From Gnetum montanum (taxonomy: Eukaryota > Streptophyta > Gnetopsida > Gnetales > Gnetaceae), in NCBI GenBank assembly GCA_015680685.1, contig MNCI01016220.1:5232-30837 (forward strand): 25,606 nucleotides of DNA, written 5' to 3'. The stretch's first letter is position 1; each line of letters opens with the position of its first letter. Positions 19,360 to 25,606 of this stretch are shown here, one piece after another. The notes under the pieces are model-generated. The model was not told the origin of the DNA, ran no database searches, and saw only the letters and a program-made list of their open reading frames with translations. A program made the position numbers and the translations under genes.

Positions 19360-20600
19360 TCATTCACACAAATGGCCATCTCTCCCATGATTGAGTTGAG
19401 AGAAGAAGATTTAAAAAATGAAACATGGTTATCCATCCATTGAGATGGTGGTTGCACTAGCTTATCTTGGCTCTAGGAAAGGTTTCACTTGTTCAATGCT
19501 AACCAACTACTTTTTATTTGGGCTTTCAGGTTTGTGGATTAACATGGCCCCAGAGGAAAGGGTTTGATCAATTATATAAGGTCCTTCACACAATGTTTGG
19601 AATTTTGTCTTCTAGGGTACATGTGTGGGGTCATGACATTACTTGTTGAATGCCTTATGCACCTCATTCAAAGATAAGGCCACCAATCGATTTTCATCTA
19701 GTACATATAGGTTAATCAATCTTTCTTTTTGTGCTAGAGTTAGGTCAAGATCTAGATCATAGGCTATTGAGAGTGTACATAGCTCAAACTGGATCAAGAG
19801 CATTGGAAGTTTTCCATACACTAACTTGTAGGGAGAGTAGCCAATAGGGAGTTTTCATGTTGAGCGATAGGCCCAAAGGGCATCATTGAGTTTGGTGCTC
19901 CAAGCTCTCCTATATTTGCTTATGGTTCTTATTAAGATCCTTGTGATCCTTGTTAAGATCCTTGACCATTAGCTTAGGGATGGTAGGGTGTTTTTAATTT
20001 ATGGTCAACCCCCAAGTGTTGCATCAATTTTGTAAAAGTGGAACCTATGAAATGAGTTTCATTGTCAGAAATTAGTGCATGTGGCACCCCAAACTTGTTT
20101 TCAACATTTTTTTGTATAAATGTAGCAGTAGTGGATTATGTACAATTAGTAATGGCTATTGCTTCTACTCATTTTGTACAATAGTCGACTACTACAATGA
20201 TATATGTCTTTCCATTGGACATGGGTATGATGAAACCCATGAAGTCAATGCCTCATATGTCAAAAGGCTTTAGTGGCTGAATCCACTATTGAGGAGCTTC
20301 CATTTGAGCAGTCATCCCACCATCTCATTAGCAATATTCACAAGATTGAATAAATTAGTGGGCATTCATGAAGATTGTAGGCCACTAGTATCCTACCATT
20401 AGGATTTTTGACTATGTCTCTCCCTGCATAGTGGCCTCCATAGGATCCTTTATGAGCATCCTAGAAAATGTGTAGTTGATCTTCATCAAGGACACACCAA
20501 TGAATCATGCCATTGGTGCACACCTTGTAAAGGTGTTTGTTGATTTCAATGAAATATTTGGCCCAATGAAACAATTATTGCTTCTTTCTAAAGTTAAGAT
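19360..20600 (-). pseudogene. integrase of element C, catalytic Glu lost
   Basis: Minus strand. A Cys pair, SCEYC, near 20345-20330 marks the zinc-binding end. The core has Asp in GIDFMGFI (codon 20246-20244) and Asp in ISDNETHFIG (20066-20064), then THFIGSTFTKLMQHLGVDHK and TPYHP. After ANGQ the expected AEVTNRE is replaced by sequence built from repeated AAGGATCTTAA words (19964-19932), with stops, so the third catalytic residue is missing. The C-terminal part reads LDLTLAQKERL, LYVLDENRLVALSLNEVHKAFNK and ends near the conserved ATGGGAGAGATGGCCA box with a stop at 19362-19360. Confidence 0.85.
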
Positions 20601-20714
20601 GTTGTAGCATCTCCTAAATGAGAAGATAGGTGAGGATTCCATTGTACCATGTTGTTTCCATGGGTGTTTGGTCATTTATTACTCCTATAAATGGGAGTTT
20701 GTATGGAAACTAGT

Positions 20715-21140
20715 TAGAGAGCAAGCTCTCCTCCTCTTTATTATCCCATCTTAAGCAAGTGAGGTGGTTATTGACCACATTCTCAATCTCTTTTCAATCT
20801 ACCACTATGAGATTGAATTTTTGCAAGATCAAAAGCCACCATATGATACAAGAGCTCACCATTGGCTTGTTTATGAGGAAGCGGATTGCACTATAGTCCA
20901 TGTGCACAAATACTTTGTAGCCAAGCACATAGTACCTAAACTTTTCAAGATCATACATCACTGCCATTAGTTCCTTCTTCATGGTGTTGTAATTTAATTA
21001 TGCCCTCACAATGAATCAACTTTCGCAGTGGATGTGTTATGGGTGTTTCTTATTTTCCAACTATGTAAGCATAGCTCATAGTATGTAGTTAGATGCATCC
21101 ATCATGATGTGGAATGATTTGGACCAATCTAGTACCTATA
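20715..21140 (-). pseudogene. RNase H domain of element C, broken
   Basis: Minus strand. MDASNYIL near 21110 is the first Asp region (TDAS in A), followed by MKKELMAVMYDLEKFRYYVLG (Glu) from 20982 and VFVHMDYSAIRFLINKP (Asp). The domain aligns residue for residue with A's KELMVVVFALDKFRHYVLGYK. Stops disrupt the part between the first Asp and MKKEL. Confidence 0.85.
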
Positions 21141-22335
21141 AAATTGGTGTTTCTATGAGTTTCTCCTTTAACTATGAGAATGCTTATTCACATTCCCTAA
21201 TCTAGATGAAAAGTGCCTCTTTTTTTGTAAGCTCTACCAACAGTTTTGCAATCTTAGAGAAATTCTCTATGAATCAGCAATAGTAGCCATTATGTTTAAT
21301 GAATGACCAAATGTCTTTAACAATTTCTGGTTAGCAGGTTATTTCTTGGATGATCCTTATTTTCTCAAGGTCTACCTCAATCCCTTTTTGAGTGATTCTA
21401 TGCCCTAGTACAATGCTTTCTTGGAGCAATAGGTGGCTCTTTTTCCAATTGATTCATAGATTTGTTTCAACACATCTTTTCAATACTTGGTCAAGGTAGT
21501 CCAAAGCTTGCTCAAACATAGTTCCATAGGTGGAGAAGTCATTAATGAAGACTTCCACACCACTACCAATGTAGTATTGGAAGATTCTAAGAACCAAGCA
21601 TTGAAATGTTGTAGGGGCATTTCACAAAGCAAATGGCATCTTACAATATGCAAATGTCTACTAGGGACTTGTGAATGTTGTCTTGGCCTAATCATCTAGT
21701 GCAATTTGGATTTGGTTATAGCCACTATAACCATCTAAGAAGCTATAATAGTAATGCCCAGAGATAGTGTCCAACACTTGGTCCACAAATGGCAATGGAA
21801 AATGATCTTTAAATGTTGCCATGTTCAACAACCTAAAGTCGATGTAGATCCACTACTTGCCACCTTTCTTTGACACAATTACTAGTGGGCTAACCCACTC
21901 CCTATCCATAATGGTTTAGATAAACCCTGCCTTGAGAAGTTGCTCTATTTCCTCCTTGATGATCTACTTCAATTTAGGATTCAGACGTCTCTACAACTTC
22001 CTTCTTGTTTTCATGGCCCAGTAGGTGTAAATGTGATGTTTGCATATCCTTGGATTGATTCCTGTCAGCTCAAAATATGACCAAGCAAAGGTTGTTGTCC
22101 ATTTTTTAATCACCTTTAACAACTTTTCTTTTTATTTAGGAGCAATTTTGACATTAATTATGATCATTTTACCATTGTTTTAAAATACATATTCCATGCT
22201 AGCCAATAGAGTTTCTAGTTCTAGGGGCTCCTGCTTAAAGTTATTAGGGATTTCCAACTCTCCCTAATAGGTATCATCATTTTCATTAGTAGAGAGTTGA
22301 TGATGAACTTGTTCAAGTTTATCCATGCCTTCAAC
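21141..22335 (-). pseudogene. protease-RT linker and reverse transcriptase of element C, active site changed
   Basis: Minus strand. The linker carries EPLELETLLASMEY, WTTTFAWSYFELTGINPRIC and KHHIY. RT follows with EEIEQLLKAGFI (near 21950), EWVSPLVIVSKKGG, IDFRLLN, HFPLPFVDQVLDTI and SFLDGYSGYNQIQIA. The YxDD box reads FINDF (near 21550-21536), so the first Asp of the pair is Asn and polymerase activity would be lost even without the stops. INWKKS and LQESIVLGH follow in a single copy, without the duplication seen in A. Confidence 0.88.
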
Positions 22336-22499
22336 ATAAGCACATGTTAGGATTTTAGTTGGTTCCATGCATAATGTGCTGCTTTTTGAGTTAGTTGTCA
22401 GCCACTAGGTGCCCTCCTATTTTGTGGCTGCTATGTACAAACACTATTGAATATCTATTTCTTGTGCACACTTATTGCATGCTTTAATGTATGTACTTT

Positions 22500-23000
22500 T
22501 GATGGACTAAATTTGTTGCACATAATTTCACCCATTATCACTATATGTGATGAATGGAATATGCTTCTTCTCCAACCATCCAAATTCATTTTCCTTTGAG
22601 ATCTCAAAGGAGAGGTCCCTTATGCCCATTCTTGCATTGACCATGCTCAAGCATGCTCTTCCCATAATGATGTGGAAGTCACCTTTACAATTCTCAACCT
22701 TGATCACTAGAAAATCAGCAAGATAGAACCACCCACAAACTATGGTCATAATGTCCTATACTAACCCTAGAGGGATAGTAATCGACTAGTCTACCAATTC
22801 CAAATAAAGGTTTTTCTTCTTGAGAGGTGGTAGGTTCTAGGCTTTGTACATGTCATGGGAGATGAGGTTGATACTAGAACCAGAATCAAGAAGAGCCTTA
22901 CATGGCTTATGTCCAGTGATCTACAGGTAAATGAGAGGATTTTTGGGTTAGATTGTTTCATGGAAAGATGGCCAACCTTGATCTAATCAAAAACAACATG
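22500..23000 (-). pseudogene. aspartic protease region of element C
   Basis: Minus strand. PCKALLDSGSSINLIS (Asp codon 22887-22885) keeps the D-S-G motif. VCGWFYLADFLVIKVENCKG and FHIIMGRACLSM follow from about 22740, then EKKHIPFITYSDNG ending near 22530. The order and spacing match A. A stop interrupts after MYKA, at the equivalent position to a stop in A. Confidence 0.85.
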
Positions 23001-25396
23001 AGTTAGCATCACAATGCAAATCTAAGGTAGTGTTTGGTTTGAAGGGCACTTGAAGGTGTTGGATGCAAAGGATGACGGTGTTAGAGATGCAAGGCAGCTA
23101 GCCACATGAGGTTGTGAGGGTTTAGGAGGACTATTGGATCAGAAAAAAGGTTGATTCCTAGATCGATTTTCTAAACCACATGGTTGGAAGGCCAAATGTG
23201 AATGTATATCCCTTTTAGCATTTCATTGTTATTGCTATGAAGGGATTTTTCCCTACTTGGATGAAGAAGGAGGTAATTTGGTAGAGGGTGGATGGACATG
23301 TGCAGATGGATGTAGAAGATGGTATAAATATGGATTTTCTCCTTGAGTAGATGGTGAATGTGTTTGATAATACTCTAGAGGGTAATAGTGATGCTAAAAT
23401 GAGGCATGGCTTGCAAAACTTCTTGGAGAGATGAGTTGCTGAACATAGTATCCATATGGATATGGTTACCTCTAAGGATACTACTACCTTGGTAGTAGCA
23501 TTCCCCATGATTGTGATTGGTGCCACTACTAGTATTGTTCATATGGTTGTGGTGGACCTTCACTTGGGTAGTAAGCTTGTTGGTGGTGGTGGAACTATCT
23601 TAGATTTTCTTAAGGATAAGGCAATCATCTAGGTGCTTACCTACATGCTAGTCAAGGATTCAATATGTACACCCCAGACTTTTGTAAGTGTAACATCAGA
23701 GGACAACATCCCTTTGGATGTCCATATTGACAAATGTCACAACCAACATCATCTTTAGAATCTATCTCCACAACTTCCTCTATGGTAACAACTTTTCCCT
23801 TACCTCTTTGGTAGGCACGTTTAGCTTCTTTTTGCCTCCTACAATTATGATCACTATTTTTCTCTTTGCCAAAATATTAGTAATAGATTTTTGGATGGGT
23901 AATATTTTTCTATTCACCACTTCATCGAGTGATGACTCCTCCTTGTCAAAAAATTAGACCTCCCATTTCCTAACGGAAGGGTTCCTATTATACTCTTCTA
24001 CACTTTTCATTTTTTGCAACTCACTTCTTCTTTTGCTACCTACTCTATTAGACTTTATATATGATGAGCTCTTAGTTTAGAAAATATCCCTTGGGCATAT
24101 ACTCAAATATTTTTTCTAGTTTCTTCTTTGAGCCCATCTATGATGTGCTAAAGTTGTTTCCTCTAAGAATAACCATGGCTAGGGCATCAATGTAAGAGTG
24201 AATGATATCATTCCATAGTCGCATCCAAGGGTTCATGTATTCCTTATTTCCATCTTTGGATCTACCTCCTCAGATTAGATACTATGGAGTACATTTGATA
24301 TTTTTCTTTGAATAGTTCCAACATGGTACTCCATCTATAGATAGGTTCTAGCTCTAAGGATTGGTAGCTTTCAACTTCCTTGATGAGTGTCCTACGGAAG
24401 AGCTTGAGTTTCTTCCATTTATTTTCTATGTTCCATAAGGCATAGGCATTATATAAAGCTTGTAGATTTGTCTATGGATTAGAGTTGTATCCCCCTTCAA
24501 ATCATGAGATATTATTCATGTATAAGCACTTGATCTGACTATCTTTCATATGCCTGGTGCGAATTCTAATTGCCTCTGCAATGTTAAGCATATTTTTAGT
24601 TACCAACAAAGGTTCCTCATCATGATTGTGCCAATGATGGTTCCTACCACCTTTAAATTCTTAATGGTCTTGATGGTCATTGTTGTCTTATTGATCACGT
24701 CCATCACAATTATTTTGACAGTGGCTTCTATAAGAATCAATAGATGAAGAGGAATGTTTAGAATCAAATAAAGAGGATGGAGAAGAAGGTGAACTACCAC
24801 TGCCACCACAGTGTCCACCACCATGATTCTTCTCATTACGACCACCATCCTTAGATCCCTTGCTATTTTAATGTTTGCTCAAGTCTTTGCCTTAACTATT
24901 ACTTTTTTTAACTTTTTTTATGAATAGTTAACCACACGTTCAGGGTCACACCCTCATTACCAATAACAAGGGGTGGAGAATCTTCATGTTGAGAACCTTC
25001 AAATGGAGGATCTTCATTGTCATCTTGATCTAGTAGGAACAAGGGATTAGTGAAATGTTTTCCCTTTGTAACCTCATGGTACTTCTCCTAATGTCGATCT
25101 TGCTTGCATTTTGTTTCAATGGGACTATAGTCCTTAGTTTCATAACCATTCACAACATATTCCTTGTGAATATCTGAGATGTCCAACTTTTTAAGGGTTT
25201 GAAATAGCATCTTGGGCATAGATCGATTAGGGGGAAAGTCAATGTTACCCTTCATGTTGCACCATCACAAATGTTCATTCTAATGTAGGATGAAGGTAAA
25301 ATCTAGTACATACTCATCTGGATGAGTATATACTACTTTGCACTCCTGTGGGATCAACAGTTTGACATCTTCGCACTTGTGAGAAGAATAAGACAT
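23001..25396 (-). pseudogene. gag: gag region of element C, broken
   Basis: Starts at ATG 25396-25394 (MSYSSHKCEDV) with VVYTHPDEYVLDFTFILH, matching VVYSHSDEYVPNFMFILH in A. A Ser/His/Gly-rich stretch near 24840-24740 (SSPSSPSSLF, SKHSSSS) precedes the gag core near 24520-24290, where ELEPIYRWSTMLELFKEKYQ matches A. The zinc knuckle CDICQYGHPKGC lies at 23741-23706, again CX2CX3HX3C. A Pro/Gln/Tyr-rich tail follows. Multiple stops are present. Homology to A fixes the start and domain order. Confidence 0.82.
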
Positions 25397-25530
25397 TTTG
25401 CAATATGAAATAAAATATTAGTGTGCTTTTATAATTCTATGTATAGTGGGAATGATATTGACCTTGAGGTTCATACAATAATATTAATGGTATTTACTAA
25501 ACTTAAATAGTAAACTTTTCAACAAACAAA
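25397..25530 (-). other. leader of element C between primer site and gag
   Basis: About 134 bp of AT-rich non-coding sequence, close in length to the 125-bp leader of A. On the minus strand it would be the 5' untranslated region and packaging-signal area of the element RNA. Confidence 0.55.
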
Positions 25531-25550
25531 GTCCCTGGCAATGGCACCAA
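25531..25550 (-). promoter_or_regulatory. primer-binding site of C, tRNA-Asp type
   Basis: Minus-strand TTGGTGCCATTGCCAGGGAC directly follows the LTR end CATCA. It matches the tRNA-Asp(GTC) complement TGGCGCCGTTGCCGGGGA at 15 of 18 positions; all three mismatches are C-to-T or G-to-A at CpG sites. Confidence 0.82.
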
Positions 25551-25606
25551 TGATGAGTGGCAAGGTACCCCTACGCCCAACCTTTAAAAATCATAGAGCA
25601 TTCATG
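25551..25606 (-). repeat. 3' end of the 5' LTR of element C, cut by the window edge
   Basis: Minus-strand GTAGGGGTACCTTGCCACTC followed by ATCA matches the LTR A end GTAGGGGTACCTCGCCACTC-ATCA. Only 56 bp are inside the window; the rest of the LTR should continue to the right. Confidence 0.85.

Larger units (their letters stand above)
13421..25606 (-). mobile_element. element C: Athila-like LTR retrotransposon with env-like ORF, nearly complete
   Basis: Read on the minus strand from the right edge: the end of a 5' LTR (25606-25551), tRNA-Asp primer site (25550-25531), gag-pol from 25396 to 19360, a spacer with regulatory-looking sequence, an env-like ORF from 17338 to about 14480, a polypurine tract at 14260-14248 and a 3' LTR from 14247 into the gap. 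Size and order match Athila-type Ty3/gypsy elements, which are about 10-12 kb and carry an extra ORF after pol. The proteins are relatives of those in A. Stops, frameshifts and active-site changes make it inactive. Confidence 0.9.

Noticed and set aside
24550-24848. Hydrophobic frames on both strands (Val/Ile/Met-rich)
   Set aside because: Frame shadows of the Ser/His/Asp-rich gag segment of C; repeated GAY/CAT codons read as Val/Met/Ile in other frames. Not a membrane protein.
1-25606. tRNA, rRNA or other structured RNA genes
   Set aside because: No cloverleaf with the usual conserved A and B box words or rRNA-like segment was recognised; the only tRNA-like matches are the primer-binding sites.

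Overview
This is a repeat-dominated piece of a plant nuclear genome from a draft assembly (79 Ns at 13342-13420). The plant call rests on two Ty3/gypsy LTR retrotransposons with tRNA-Asp-type primer sites and an Athila-type extra ORF, plus a broken leucine-rich-repeat receptor fragment. Long AT-rich spacers and old, heavily mutated elements suggest a large, repeat-rich genome; a gymnosperm is possible, but the species cannot be fixed from this window. No intact host gene is visible.

Layout. Positions 1-3759 are flanking DNA: a 20-bp minisatellite at the left edge, an LRR-receptor N-terminal fragment (459-778), four 80-bp tandem repeats (1181-1500), a pyrimidine-rich degenerate repeat (about 1780-2110) and unassigned AT-rich sequence. 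Positions 3760-11371 hold element A on the + strand: two 532-bp LTRs, a decayed tRNA-Asp primer site, and one gag-pol reading frame (gag, protease, reverse transcriptase, RNase H, integrase) broken by many stops and several frameshifts. A carries no extra 3' ORF. Positions 11881-13341 hold the 3' LTR and adjacent internal sequence of a second element, B, on the - strand. Positions 13421-25606 hold element C on the - strand, over 12 kb: 3' LTR, polypurine tract, a long Athila-type env-like/coiled-coil ORF (17338 down to about 14480), a 2-kb spacer, gag-pol (25396 down to 19360), primer site, and the first 56 bp of its 5' LTR at the right edge.

A and C are relatives. They share gag start, gag core, zinc knuckle, protease-RT linker, RT, integrase and LTR ends, but face opposite ways and differ in that C has about 5 kb between pol and its 3' LTR where A has about 100 bp. 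C appears to sit inside B, since B's internal sequence runs straight into C's LTR at the gap; the rest of B should lie beyond the right edge.

Most worth a second look: a cluster upstream of C's env-like ORF that repeats LTR-type signals (U3-like GGCCCC motifs, the same TATAAATA box as LTRs B and C, and a 13-nt copy of B's polypurine tract), suggesting a separate internal promoter; a shared zinc knuckle with unusually short spacing; a 49-bp duplication in A's RT that accounts for its frame change; loss of catalytic residues in both elements; and a primer site in C whose every mismatch to the tRNA falls on a former CpG.
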